From positions 1 through 60,878 of the forward strand of contig NJBQ01000004.1 of NCBI GenBank assembly GCA_005223095.1: a stretch of 60,878 nt of DNA, read 5' to 3'. The position numbers were made by a program, and so were the translations under genes. Under the pieces are notes generated by a model. It saw only the letters and a program-made list of their open reading frames with translations. It was not told where the DNA came from and searched no databases. Positions within the stretch are counted from its first letter, which is position 1; each line of letters starts with the position of its first letter. Origin of the DNA: Candidatus Aerophobetes bacterium Ae_b3a (GTDB lineage Bacteria > Aerophobota > Aerophobia > Aerophobales > AE-B3A). Shown one piece after another: positions 8,543 to 17,690 of the stretch.

Positions 8543-10957
8543 CTATTCAGTTTGAGAAACCCTTTCTAAGACAGCCTGCTTATCTGTCTGACGGGCAAGA
8601 TCCTCACAAATTCTTTTGTATTCCTCATAATCTTCTGGCGTTACCAGAACTCTTTTATGAACTAAACTCTCTTCAAAAAAAATAATCCCTTGAGAAAAAC
8701 TATATTTGTTAAGATAGGTAAACCAGGGGGTATCTTTAATAACTGGTGGGGGGAGATATTTTATGGTAAGATTTTCCGGGAGTTTAATTTTAACCATTAC
8801 ATCAAACTCATCCAGGGTGCGAAAATCAATGGGATAGCTCCTTTTATCCCGGGAAACCAAACTGGTAGAAAATCCACCCAATTGAGGAACGAGCCTATCC
8901 TCTCCAGCCTCGCTTAAGAACTTTGGTCCCTCAAATTCCATCCCTATTTCTATCGGCTTGTTAAGGTCTTCTACATCACTTATTGTGTGGCTTAAAAGCT
9001 TTCCTCCTGGAGAGAAGTTGTTTACCGTCGATTTAAGGTATTCTTCAATCAGAACAGGCTTGGTATACTTTAACCAATATCTTTGTCCCTGATCGTATTC
9101 TCCCAAAGTATTAATCTTTCTTGTCCCTGAAATTGTTTCATCCTCACGGATATCGATTGTCATGCTTATGCAGGCTCTATTATGTTCAGGTTTAAATAAA
9201 GGAGTCTTTTCAATCTTTCCCTCCTTTTCATAAAAAACAAATACTTTTCTGTTTTGATCCCCTCCTGGAAGATCACCAAAAGAGGTAGTCTCAGCAGTAG
9301 GGTCAAGGAAAACTAATTCTTCTCCTACTTTAGCCAGACAAATGGCGTGATTAAAGGCGAGAGTAGGAAATTCTTCATCCAAGAGGTAGCTGCCTTTTGT
9401 TCCAATAAGAACGGGATAGGCAGAGATTCCTGCATATCCAAGCATCGAAATTAAGAGCATTACCTGATCTTTACAGTCTCCGTATTTATTCTTAAATATT
9501 TCGGTAGCATAGTGAGGCTCAAATCCGGCTTCTCCATATTCCACACCCACATACCTAATCTTCGAAGCAACCCAATGGTAGACTGCCCTGGCTTTCTCTT
9601 CTTGGGTATTCTTATCTTTAATCAACGCTTGAGTCTTTTCTTCAATTGCCTCATCAGTTTTTATCTTATCGATAGTAAGATTCCTCCACCAGTCATAAAG
9701 CTCTTGCCAGTCATCAAGAGAGGAAATAGATAGATAAGGAGTAATCTCTACATAAGGAGGCATGGAGGGCTCTGTTATGGTTTCCGGTACATTTCTGAAT
9801 TCCCAGCTATATTTAGTTCCGGCATCCAGCTTTTCTACCCGAGGAGAAAAGTCTAGTTCATACTCGAGATATCCTGGATTATATGATTTTATGTTAAAGT
9901 TATATCCCTGGGGAATGATCAAGCTGATTCTCTGGTTAAGATAGGGCTCCAATTTCTGAAGGGGATAATTCTCACAGAATTCTTTTCCCTTAATTAATTT
10001 ATTGATGTATTTCTTTGTCTTATATTCAATCACAGCTCCCTCAGTCAACTCAGGCATGGAGATAATCCTCAGGCGGGCATTGCTGTACAGAGGATACTCC
10101 GGATATTCAGAGATGTCTCTAGTATGCTTTGCCCCTACGGGAGCGATGGTGCCGTCTGGTTTAATGGTGCGGGCGTATTCTATCTCAATCTTCTGGTAAG
10201 TGGAATCATACCATAATTTTACCTCACCATATTTTTCCTTGCCTCGATCGTTCAGGATCTTCACCAGGAAGTGAAGTTCCTCTATCGCTGTGTAATCACT
10301 TAAAATTCTCAATGTTTTATCGTTCAGGAGGATAATTGCTCCGGCATTGGGATATTCAACCTGCCCGGGAGCACTTCTTATCAAGTTTCTAATATAGGGA
10401 TCGGCAATATCTTCAACCGTTAATACCCTGGTTTGAGCGCTGATATAAGTGACTCTTTCCTGGGCGAGTTCTCCGTATTCTATCCCTCTAATTCTCTCAT
10501 AAACCTCAATTGCCTGGCCAAAGAGATTTTGTCTCTCACAGGTCCGGCCGTAAACATACAAGAATTCCTCATTCTCTGAATCCTTGTTTTTCTCAAAGAT
10601 AACCAGGGCATCAGTATAATCACCATTCTTGTAGTAGGAAAAAGCCAGAAATTTGGCCAGGGCAAAATCTTCTCTTTCCCTCTCATAGAGAGGTAATAAC
10701 GTTTGAATAGCCTCTTTGAACTTGCCGTGTCGGTAGTAGAGTCTGCCCACAAAGAAGTTAATCTGAAACTTGTCAGCTTCCGGTTCTTTCAGGGCTAGAT
10801 TATACTCAGACACAGCTTTTTCAAAAAACTGCTCACTTTGAGCTGCATACTCATTGGCTAACTCAAGATGAGTCTTCGCCCTAACCAACAAGTCCGAGGC
10901 CAAGAAAAATGTTACGGCTAAAAAGATACATCCCCAGACCTTGATCCTTTTTCTCAT
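8543..10957 (-). CDS. Exported TPR-DUF3857-transglutaminase-like protein
   Basis: 804 residues. A signal peptide (VWGCIFLAVTFFLASDLL) leads into TPR-like helices at ~30-165. A DUF3857 beta domain follows (~200-390, with IKPDGTIAPVGAKHTRDISE). A transglutaminase-like core comes next, with the catalytic triad visible as Cys in NKYGDCKDQ, His in FNHAICL and Asp in LDPTAE. The last ~200 residues match the usual C-terminal beta domain. Length and order are typical for the family, which is common in Gram-negative bacteria; the substrate is unknown. GGAGGGC precedes the start. It begins 18 bases after the preceding hypothetical gene, so they are probably cotranscribed. Confidence 0.9.
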   Translation of the reverse strand: MRKRIKVWGCIFLAVTFFLASDLLVRAKTHLELANEYAAQSEQFFEKAVSEYNLALKEPEADKFQINFFVGRLYYRHGKFKEAIQTLLPLYEREREDFALAKFLAFSYYKNGDYTDALVIFEKNKDSENEEFLYVYGRTCERQNLFGQAIEVYERIRGIEYGELAQERVTYISAQTRVLTVEDIADPYIRNLIRSAPGQVEYPNAGAIILLNDKTLRILSDYTAIEELHFLVKILNDRGKEKYGEVKLWYDSTYQKIEIEYARTIKPDGTIAPVGAKHTRDISEYPEYPLYSNARLRIISMPELTEGAVIEYKTKKYINKLIKGKEFCENYPLQKLEPYLNQRISLIIPQGYNFNIKSYNPGYLEYELDFSPRVEKLDAGTKYSWEFRNVPETITEPSMPPYVEITPYLSISSLDDWQELYDWWRNLTIDKIKTDEAIEEKTQALIKDKNTQEEKARAVYHWVASKIRYVGVEYGEAGFEPHYATEIFKNKYGDCKDQVMLLISMLGYAGISAYPVLIGTKGSYLLDEEFPTLAFNHAICLAKVGEELVFLDPTAETTSFGDLPGGDQNRKVFVFYEKEGKIEKTPLFKPEHNRACISMTIDIREDETISGTRKINTLGEYDQGQRYWLKYTKPVLIEEYLKSTVNNFSPGGKLLSHTISDVEDLNKPIEIGMEFEGPKFLSEAGEDRLVPQLGGFSTSLVSRDKRSYPIDFRTLDEFDVMVKIKLPENLTIKYLPPPVIKDTPWFTYLNKYSFSQGIIFFEESLVHKRVLVTPEDYEEYKRICEDLARQTDKQAVLERVSQTE

Positions 10958-10975
10958 AAACGCCCTCCAACGCCC

Positions 10976-11542
10976 CTAAGGGCGAACAAACCTGGCAAAA
11001 TCCTCAGTTGTTGTGGCAATCGCTCTCTTTCTTATCTCATCTAAATTCTGAGTAATCCTCTCAATATCCCCTTTCCTCAGCTTTGCTAGAAAATCAATGA
11101 ACTGACCTTGGGCCACTCGGAATGTACATCGTTCAAAAACAGTTTGGACATGTTCTCCTCTCACATAGACTCTTTTTCTTCGTCCAGCCATGTGAGACTG
11201 GACGGTATAAGGGCCACTGTCCAAGTACTTTTTGACGTATTCCTTCACCTCTTCTTTGTTGAGGTTGTGGCTTCTTGCAAATTCCTGGCTGTACATAATA
11301 TGTGGTTTGGGGTAAATACTGCCAATAATCCTCACTACATCATCTTTGATTATTGCGCTTAGGTAAGTACCTTGACAATCCCCGGGACATATCTGAACCT
11401 GGGGGAACTCTCTTTTTTCCGGGCAGTCACCTTTTCTTAAAAGTAACTCCACATAAAATGAATCAGTGTCCTTGAAATGAAAAGCCTTAACTTCCCTTCC
11501 ATCGATTTGCATCTTAAAGGATGAGGATAGACATGAACTCAT
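10976..11542 (-). CDS. Hypothetical soluble protein, 188 residues
   Basis: No family recognised. The protein is mixed alpha/beta, with a CPE...QICPGDC cysteine group at ~40-56, a highly basic GRRKRVYVRG segment at ~120 and a helical C-terminus. The first 10 residues (SSCLSSSFK) may not be translated; no ribosome binding site precedes either candidate ATG (11542 or 11512). It lies between the dUTPase-like gene and the transglutaminase-like gene on the same strand. The frame is long, intact and codon use resembles neighbours. Confidence 0.6.
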   Translation of the reverse strand: MSSCLSSSFKMQIDGREVKAFHFKDTDSFYVELLLRKGDCPEKREFPQVQICPGDCQGTYLSAIIKDDVVRIIGSIYPKPHIMYSQEFARSHNLNKEEVKEYVKKYLDSGPYTVQSHMAGRRKRVYVRGEHVQTVFERCTFRVAQGQFIDFLAKLRKGDIERITQNLDEIRKRAIATTTEDFARFVRP

Positions 11543-11631
11543 ATTGAACTGTTGAGTTTGCTAACTAGCTGCATCTTGTCAGCCTCTATGAATGCAGCTT
11601 AACAAACATTTTCTTGTGCTTTGCCTGGATT

Positions 11632-12090
11632 CTACCTCTTGACTATTCTGAGGGTTGAGATACGGGCATTTTGCTTAATATCTATCCCCTGGCATCCGAC
11701 ATTCAAAGGAACAAGAGAAAGCTCCTCTTTGGGTGTCACTATTTGAACAGGATGAGAACAACAATTGTGCAAAAGCTCTTCCCTGGGCTGGAGGATAGCT
11801 ATCTCTTTCTCTCTCAAATTTATCTGTTCGTTAAATTCAATAAGGTGTGTGCCCTGACTAAGACTCCACCATCCATACTTATCTTCCGGAAGCCTCTTTT
11901 TAGGAAGTAGAGGTTTTCTTTCTGCCAGGTTAAGTTCTTTCCCGCCAAAATCCAAACTGCCTTTCTTATCCAAAAAGTAGATCTGTTTTACGGTAAGATA
12001 GACCTTATCTTCTCCTGTCTGTGTATCTTTATCAATTAAGTTTCGGATTCTATCAACAACTTCAAATCCTGGAATGAAAGAAACACTCAT
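11632..12090 (-). CDS. dUTPase/dCTP deaminase-fold protein
   Basis: About 152 residues. The second half (WWSLSQGTHLIEFNEQINLR, then EKEIAILQPREELLHNC and VTPKEELSLVPLNVGCQGI) resembles the beta-barrel trimer fold of dUTPases and dCTP deaminases: L-x-PG-x-YLIE, EE-x-I-x-LP-x-x-x-x-L-x-R, then a late GY/GC-x-G. The classical catalytic motifs are degenerate, so nucleotide hydrolysis is not certain. ATG at 12090 has GGGAGA upstream and is preferred over 12111. No signal peptide. Role unknown. Confidence 0.55.
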   Translation of the reverse strand: MSVSFIPGFEVVDRIRNLIDKDTQTGEDKVYLTVKQIYFLDKKGSLDFGGKELNLAERKPLLPKKRLPEDKYGWWSLSQGTHLIEFNEQINLREKEIAILQPREELLHNCCSHPVQIVTPKEELSLVPLNVGCQGIDIKQNARISTLRIVKR

Positions 12091-12250
12091 TGTGAGTCTC
12101 CCTGTAAACATCCACCCGTAACAGCTATGCCTAGTGGAGCCGAAACAATTACGGCCTAGTTGCCCGGAGGAGAAAGGTTGTGCGAACCCATTCTATATTA
12201 GCGGAAAAATGGTCCAGGTCAAGGAGGCGATTCTCTTGGCTATAATGATA

Positions 12251-12489
12251 CTGCACTCCCTTGGAGATACAGAAGCATCTAAATAAAGTTTCCGGACCCC
12301 TGTTGGACAGAATTGACATTCATATTCAGGTAGCAGCAGTAAGAAAGAAATAGCTTTTGGGAAAGGGAGCGGGTTTTAAGATCTCCCGTGCCATTGCCGA
12401 CCTGGGAGAAAAGGAAACAATAAACTCATGTGATGTCTCCCAGGCTCTGCAATACAGGTACCTGGATAGAGACCTCTGGAGGAGATTAG
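12251..12489 (+). pseudogene. comM remnant: C-terminal part with internal deletion
   Basis: 12252-12360 matches 14699-14812 of the intact comM ([20 protein letters not shown]) and then jumps to match 15034-15138 (AIADLGEKETINS and the terminal YLDRDLWRR). About 220 bases are missing between the two parts and a stop codon (aaatag) falls at the joint. Identity to the intact copy is very high over ~200 bases. 12112-12250 and 12490-12545 contain nothing recognised. Confidence 0.85.
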
Positions 12490-12545
12490 GCCAGTGATGG
12501 ACTTTTTATTCAAACTCTGTTTTGTGTCCGCTGTTTAAAGTGTTC

Positions 12546-13163
12546 TTAAAATTTTATCTTGCTGACTTCTCCTTCAAAAAATTTTTCTATATCTGGCATA
12601 ATCACTCTTTCTTTTGAAAATTCAATTTCAATCTCTTCAACGTCCTTCAAATAAATTAACTGTTCTAAGAATAGCCTGGGGTCAAATTCGCTACCATATT
12701 TTTTCTCAGAAAAAGCAATAATTTTTTCTAAGGAATTAGCTTTTTCTTTTAGAACAAAATATAAATCAATATAATCCTTTAAGGTGGCTCTTCTTCGTAA
12801 AGTGTAAGCCTTCATTGCTGCAATCTCTAAGGGAGGTACAATTTTGATTCCCTGATGCTCAACGAACTTTGAAATTACTGGGAAAGGATATTTAACAAAA
12901 GAGGTATTTATTCCTTCTATTGTTGTAGTTAATTGTTCTGGGTGATTAACTACCACTTTAATTCCGAAATCCTTATAGACTCTTCTCACTTTTGAGAGCA
13001 GGTCATTAGGGATATTCTTTGGCCAAAAAAGATCAAAATCAACTGAAATTCTGTGACCCAATTGCAGAGCCAGCCCTGTTCCTCCTGCTAAATAAAAATC
13101 AGGAAAGTGACTGAGTCTATCAAATATTTGTTTGGCTTTTGAGGTAATCACTTCTTGATGCAT
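12546..13163 (-). CDS. AbiEii-type nucleotidyltransferase toxin
   Basis: 205 residues, nucleotidyltransferase-fold protein of the AbiEii/AbiGii (DUF1814) group. FYLAGGTGLALQLGHR followed by SVDFDLF gives the GG and DxD core that binds nucleotide and metal. EIAAMKAYTLRRRATLKDYIDLYF matches the conserved helix with K and D seen in this family. Family members modify tRNA or NTP targets and act as toxins or abortive-infection proteins. It overlaps the upstream partner gene by 44 bases, a typical toxin-antitoxin arrangement. Confidence 0.85.
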   Translation of the reverse strand: MHQEVITSKAKQIFDRLSHFPDFYLAGGTGLALQLGHRISVDFDLFWPKNIPNDLLSKVRRVYKDFGIKVVVNHPEQLTTTIEGINTSFVKYPFPVISKFVEHQGIKIVPPLEIAAMKAYTLRRRATLKDYIDLYFVLKEKANSLEKIIAFSEKKYGSEFDPRLFLEQLIYLKDVEEIEIEFSKERVIMPDIEKFFEGEVSKIKF

Positions 13164-13434
13164 ATTTTAGCTTTTCGATGCCCAGCAAAAGGGAGATAAG
13201 TTTAAGGGCAGGAGTTCTAAACTCTGTCTTTGGTGTTTCTTCAATCATTTTTTTTACCTCTTTTTCCCCATAGAACTTAACTATCCAAATCCAATGTTTC
13301 CATTCTCCATAATTAATGGAATTAACAATAATGGTTTTTTTGTGTCTTTGAGGGTCCAGGGAAGAAAAATCATAGGACCAAAACAGAGGCTTGAAAAATA
13401 GAGGAAGATTTGGATTTTTGCTTCTTGTTTTCAT
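13120..13434 (-). CDS. Partner (antitoxin-like) of the AbiEii-type toxin
   Basis: 104 residues. The sequence LPLFFKPLFWSYDF, then HKKTIIVNSINYGEWKHWIW and LISLLLGI, fits the small proteins (DUF6922-like) usually encoded just before AbiEii toxins. TTG at 13440 would add two residues, but ATG at 13434 sits 6 bases after a TATAAT, so the transcript may be leaderless at this ATG. The C-terminus overlaps the toxin start. It probably neutralises or regulates the toxin, by analogy with the family. Confidence 0.75.
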   Translation of the reverse strand: MKTRSKNPNLPLFFKPLFWSYDFSSLDPQRHKKTIIVNSINYGEWKHWIWIVKFYGEKEVKKMIEETPKTEFRTPALKLISLLLGIEKLKYASRSDYLKSQTNI

Positions 13435-13440
13435 AGTCAA

Positions 13441-13468
13441 ATTATATCATTTTTCTCAGTTTTAGCAA
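13441..13468 (-). promoter_or_regulatory. Promoter of the AbiEii-type toxin-antitoxin pair
   Basis: TTGCTA (13468-13463) and TATAAT (13446-13441) are separated by 16 bases. The -10 lies only 6 bases from the ATG at 13434, so transcription would begin at about the start codon. The same tract is copied at ~4340-4370. Confidence 0.6.
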
Positions 13469-13603
13469 TAGAAATTGACTGCTTCTTAATTTTTTGCTAT
13501 GATTTTCTTTGAGGGAAAAGCGGGTAAAAGACAACTGGACAAATACTCCAGATTTAGCTTGCAGCTTAGGAATCAGCCAAGTATCTATCCAAAGGAGAAA
13601 AAA

Positions 13604-15139
13604 ATAGTAGCTAAAGTCTATTCCAGTGCTCTTTTCGGAATCGAGGCATATCCAGTAGAAGTAGAGGTTGACCTGGCTAGAGGACTTCCCAAATTCAGTA
13701 TTGTTGGCCTTCCTGATGTAGCAGTAAAAGAAGCAAGAGAAAGAGTAAGCTCTGCCATCAAGAATTCATCCTTTACCTTCCCCACTAAAAAGATTACCGT
13801 AAATCTGGCCCCCGCTGACATCAAAAAAGAAGGTTCTTCCTTTGACTTATCCATAGCTATCGGCATTCTAAAAGCCAGTAATATTATTGCAGAAGATGAG
13901 TTGAGCCGCTATAGCGTTCTGGGAGAGTTAGCTTTAGATGGTTCGGTGCGCAGAATTAATGGTGCCTTGCCCATAGCGCTAGAGCTTAAAAGAAGAGGTG
14001 TGAAGGCTCTCATTCTTCCTGAGGAGAATGCCCGTGAGGCAGCTGTAGTATCTGATGTTGATGTTTTTCCTATTAAGAACCTTATCCAAGTAATTGCTTT
14101 TCTTAACCAAGAACTCTCTATTCCTCCTTTTAAATATAATCTAAAAGAAGCACTTGAAGAGAGTTCTTCCTATGAGATGGACTTCTTTGAGGTTAAAGGT
14201 CAGGAGTATGTAAAAAGAGCCCTAGAGATTGCGGCGGCTGGCTCGCACAATATCTTGATGCTCGGTCCTCCTGGGGCAGGGAAGACCATGCTGGCTCGCC
14301 GAGTTCCCACTATCTTGCCTGACCTTAGCCTGGATGAGGCTATCGAAACTACTAAACTTCACAGTGTGGCGGGATTTCTCTCGGGTAGTCAGGCTCTTGT
14401 TGGCATTCGTCCCTTCCGCTCCCCTCATCATACTATCTCTGAGGCAGGACTTATTGGAGGGGGAAGAATACCTCGTCCGGGTGAGGTGTCCCTTTCTCAT
14501 AACGGAGTTCTCTTTCTAGATGAGCTTTCTGAGTTCTCTCGCCATGTATTGGAATCTTTACGCCAGCCTCTGGAAGATGGAGTAGTGACTATTTCTCGTG
14601 CTCTTACCTCTATAACCTATCCTTCCAGATTTATGCTTATAGCAGCTATGAATCCTTGTCCTTGTGGCTACTTTGGTGACCCGAGGCGGGAATGTAGCTG
14701 CACTCCTTTGGAGATACAGAAGCATCTAAACAAAGTTTCCGGACCCCTGTTGGACAGAATTGACATCCATATTCAGGTAGCAGCAGTAAGAAAGGAAGAG
14801 CTCCTGGGAAAGGGAGAGGGTGAGCCCTCGGCTAGAATCAAGGAGAGGGTAAACAAGGCTCGCAATATCCAGCTTGAGCGCTTCAAAAAGATGAACCTAT
14901 ACTGTAACGCCCGGATGAACCCTAAACATATTCGCAAATTTTGCCGCAGCGATAAAGAAGCAGAGGAGCTTCTTCGTTCTGCCATCTCTGAGCTTCGTCT
15001 TTCTGCCAGAGCCTACCACAAGGTTCTTAAAATCGCCCGCACCATTGCCGACCTGGGAGAAAAGGAAACAATAAACTCATCTGATGTCTCCGAGGCTCTG
15101 CAATACAGGTATCTGGATAGAGACCTCTGGAGGAGATAA
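13604..15139 (+). CDS. comM: ComM/YifB family Mg-chelatase-like ATPase
   Basis: Intact ComM, ~511 residues: an N-terminal ChlI-like S5 domain (VAKVYSSALFGIEAYPVEVE, VGLPDVAVKEARERV), AAA+ core with Walker A GPPGAGKT, Walker B VLFLDELSEF, AMNPCPCGYFGD with the C-terminal cysteines, and the helical lid ending YLDRDLWRR. In other bacteria ComM is a helicase that aids branch migration of incoming DNA. Family members start at this VAKVYS. The first ATG in frame is at 13499, with no binding site, and would add 35 unusual residues. AAAGGAG lies 6 bases before an ATA at 13604, so I choose that. The same gene is broken into pieces elsewhere in the window. Confidence 0.9.
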   Translation: MVAKVYSSALFGIEAYPVEVEVDLARGLPKFSIVGLPDVAVKEARERVSSAIKNSSFTFPTKKITVNLAPADIKKEGSSFDLSIAIGILKASNIIAEDELSRYSVLGELALDGSVRRINGALPIALELKRRGVKALILPEENAREAAVVSDVDVFPIKNLIQVIAFLNQELSIPPFKYNLKEALEESSSYEMDFFEVKGQEYVKRALEIAAAGSHNILMLGPPGAGKTMLARRVPTILPDLSLDEAIETTKLHSVAGFLSGSQALVGIRPFRSPHHTISEAGLIGGGRIPRPGEVSLSHNGVLFLDELSEFSRHVLESLRQPLEDGVVTISRALTSITYPSRFMLIAAMNPCPCGYFGDPRRECSCTPLEIQKHLNKVSGPLLDRIDIHIQVAAVRKEELLGKGEGEPSARIKERVNKARNIQLERFKKMNLYCNARMNPKHIRKFCRSDKEAEELLRSAISELRLSARAYHKVLKIARTIADLGEKETINSSDVSEALQYRYLDRDLWRR

Positions 15140-15241
15140 AAGAAAAGAAAACGGTTTGGAAATCCATAGATATCCAGGCTGATTGATTTTAAACAAGAGA
15201 AATCTGGCAGACAAAAGAATTCAGTAAAGGAAGAGCTGGAG

Positions 15242-16510
15242 ATGAAAATTGAGCTGGTGAGAGTTACTCATAAGAGGACCCGACCCTGGCAAGTATTTCT
15301 GCGAACTTTGACTCTACCAATTCTGGCTGCTCTGACTCCTTCCAACATTGAGGTTAGAATAACCGATGAGAGGACAGAGTCGATAGATTACGAAAGTAAC
15401 GCTGACCTTATCGGTCTCACCTATTTCACCGCTGATGCACAGAGAGCCTATAAAACTGCTGATGAGTTCAGAAAAAGAGGTAAATTCGTGGTAATGGGAG
15501 GCCCCCATGCTTCCATGCTTCCTGAGGAAGCTATTTGTCATGCAGACAGCGTAGTCATCGGGGAAGCAGAGCTGGTTTGGAGGGATTTACTTGGTGATTT
15601 TCAAAAAGGGTCAGCAGGGAAACTCTATCAATCAAAAACTCCGGTAAAGATGGAAAACTTTCCTCTTCCTCGAAGGAATCTAGTGAAACACAGAGGATTC
15701 ACCACGGCCGAGATGGTCGAGACCAGTCGAGGCTGCCCCTTTAGCTGCGATTTTTGTTATATGCCTACTCTTTTCGGTAGGGGCTATCGTTTAAGACCGG
15801 TTGAAGATGTAATAAGAGAAATAAAAACTTTAAAAAAACGTCACTTCTCTTTTACTGACGATAACCTGGTGGGAAACCCAGACCGTGCCAAAGACTTATT
15901 CAGGAAGTTAATTCCTCTACGAAAAAAGTGGTTTGGCAATTTCTCTTTGGCCAGAGTCAATGATACTGAGCTCCTAAAGCTGGCTGCTCAAGGTGGATGC
16001 ATAAGGATGGCCTTGGGATTTGAGTCCGTGTCCCAGAAAAGCTTGGACGGAGTAAACAAAAACTTCAATAAAGTGAAGAGATACGAAGAAATTGTCAAGA
16101 AGATACACGGTCACGGGATTGCCATACTGGCATACTTTATGTTTGGATTCGATGAAGATGATGTCTCTATTTTTCCTCGAACAGTAGAGTTTATTGAGAA
16201 AAATTCAATCGACCGACCCATATTTTTTATTCTTACTCCTGCTCCCAAGACCAGACTCTACCAAAGACTTCTCCTCGAGGGAAGAATTATTGAAACCGAT
16301 TGGTCTCACGCAGATGGGACTCATGTAATGTTTCGTCCCAAGCTGATGACGGCAGACGAGCTGCAGGAAGGCTATAGATGGGTGACAGATCAGGTTTACT
16401 CTCTTTCTTCCATTACCAGGCGATGCCTTAAATCCTTTGAATACACCAATCCTATTTACAGCTTTGCTTTGAACATTGCCGGCAAATTGGACGCACACAG
16501 AAAAGGCTAA
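15242..16510 (+). CDS. B12-binding-domain radical SAM protein
   Basis: 422 residues. The N-terminal ~130 residues have the cobalamin-binding-type Rossmann fold (DLIGLTYFTADAQRAYKTAD, VVMGGPHASMLPEEA). SRGCPFSCDFCYMP at ~160 holds the CxxxCxxC of the radical SAM core that binds 4Fe-4S, and the TIM-barrel follows (FTDDNLVG, ALGFESVSQKSLDG). The B12 domain lacks the DxHxxG motif, so cobalamin binding is uncertain, as in many members. The reaction cannot be predicted; methyl transfers and rearrangements are common. AAAGGAAGAGC precedes the ATG. Confidence 0.9.
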   Translation: MKIELVRVTHKRTRPWQVFLRTLTLPILAALTPSNIEVRITDERTESIDYESNADLIGLTYFTADAQRAYKTADEFRKRGKFVVMGGPHASMLPEEAICHADSVVIGEAELVWRDLLGDFQKGSAGKLYQSKTPVKMENFPLPRRNLVKHRGFTTAEMVETSRGCPFSCDFCYMPTLFGRGYRLRPVEDVIREIKTLKKRHFSFTDDNLVGNPDRAKDLFRKLIPLRKKWFGNFSLARVNDTELLKLAAQGGCIRMALGFESVSQKSLDGVNKNFNKVKRYEEIVKKIHGHGIAILAYFMFGFDEDDVSIFPRTVEFIEKNSIDRPIFFILTPAPKTRLYQRLLLEGRIIETDWSHADGTHVMFRPKLMTADELQEGYRWVTDQVYSLSSITRRCLKSFEYTNPIYSFALNIAGKLDAHRKG

Positions 16511-16574
16511 TCATTACCGATTCCGGCAAGAAGAAGGTAAGACCACGATTTTGACTTCATCAGAATTTTCACAA

Positions 16575-17462
16575 CTAGCTAGACTTCTTTTTTTTGGCTA
16601 CTTTGGACTCTCCCAAAACCCAATGGTCTGGATAGTAGTACAGATAATCGCGGACCACTGCCATGAATTTTTCAGCTGCCTTCTGTATGCTACGTTCTTG
16701 CGGAAGGCCTTTTTCAACTTCAATAGGGGTTTCAATAATTCCCCTTTGGTTTGCTTTCTGGCGTCTACTCCTAACGTCGAAAGCAGGAGCAATCAGTGCC
16801 TCCGTGTGTCGTGCCAGTTTGAAAGGCCCGGCTGGAATGGTAATTACCTGGCCAAAGAAGTTTACTTCTATTCCTTCCTTGATATTCTCATCGGCCAGAA
16901 TTGCCAGGACCTCATTTCTTTTGAGGGACTCTATTACTTTTTTCAATTGACCGAGAAAGAGAACCCTTACTCCCTTTTTTCTTCTTATTCGATAGAAAAG
17001 CTCGTTTGTCCATCGGTTTTGATGTTTTCGCACCAGAAAATTCACCGGATATCCACACAAAGATATAGCCATGCCTGCCCATTCCCAGTTCCCAAAATGG
17101 ATGGACAAAAGAATGACCCCTTTCTTTCTGGAAAGAGCGTAATCAAGATTTTCTAGCCCCACTGGAACAAGTAGTCGAAGAAGGTCTTGCTTTTTGAGTC
17201 GTGGCAGCGAGAAAAACTCTCGCAGGTATCTGGCGAAGTTGTGATAGGAACGACGGGCCATCTTTCGCACCTGTCTGCTCTGCCTGGCCTCTCCCAAGAC
17301 CATTGATAGATTGTGAAGGATAGCCTTCTTATATAATTTACCTTTGCCACTGGGGAAGAAGAAATTAAAGTCGGCTATCCTTTCAGTGATCCAACAAGCC
17401 ATTAAGGAAGGAAGATAGCAGGAAAAGAAGATCGCCACTTTGTACAGGCAGCAAGTCCACAT
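16575..17462 (-). CDS. LpxL/HtrB-type lysophospholipid acyltransferase
   Basis: 295 residues. An N-terminal hydrophobic segment anchors it to the inner membrane. The catalytic HxxxxE is visible in SIHFGNWEWAG at ~120. RKHQNRW, LADENIKEG and FFGQ with PAGPFKLAR are the usual acceptor-site blocks, and the C-terminus has YYYPDHWVLG. The family adds the late acyl chains to lipid A, which suggests an LPS outer membrane. It is convergent with the radical SAM gene and divergent from the exported jelly-roll gene. Confidence 0.9.
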   Translation of the reverse strand: MWTCCLYKVAIFFSCYLPSLMACWITERIADFNFFFPSGKGKLYKKAILHNLSMVLGEARQSRQVRKMARRSYHNFARYLREFFSLPRLKKQDLLRLLVPVGLENLDYALSRKKGVILLSIHFGNWEWAGMAISLCGYPVNFLVRKHQNRWTNELFYRIRRKKGVRVLFLGQLKKVIESLKRNEVLAILADENIKEGIEVNFFGQVITIPAGPFKLARHTEALIAPAFDVRSRRQKANQRGIIETPIEVEKGLPQERSIQKAAEKFMAVVRDYLYYYPDHWVLGESKVAKKKKSS

Positions 17463-17690
17463 ATTCTTAATTCCTCTCAGTCTTGAGATTCTTTCTAGTT
17501 TTCACTAAACTTACCAGACCCTGGCTCTCGGTCAAGAGAACTCCGGCAACTTGGGAGATTCTGGGAGATGGCTTTCTAGGTAACACAGAGAAATGACCGG
17601 GAAAGCGCCTCTCCAGACGATTGACAAGTACTGAGATTTGGATTAGGTTGTAGGGAATGTTAGCAGGAAGCTTTGCACTAAGGAGAGACA

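Noticed and set aside
13499-13603. A 35-residue N-terminal extension of ComM from the first ATG
   Set aside because: No binding site precedes it, the residues have no match in the family, and the well-placed AAAGGAG lies further down.
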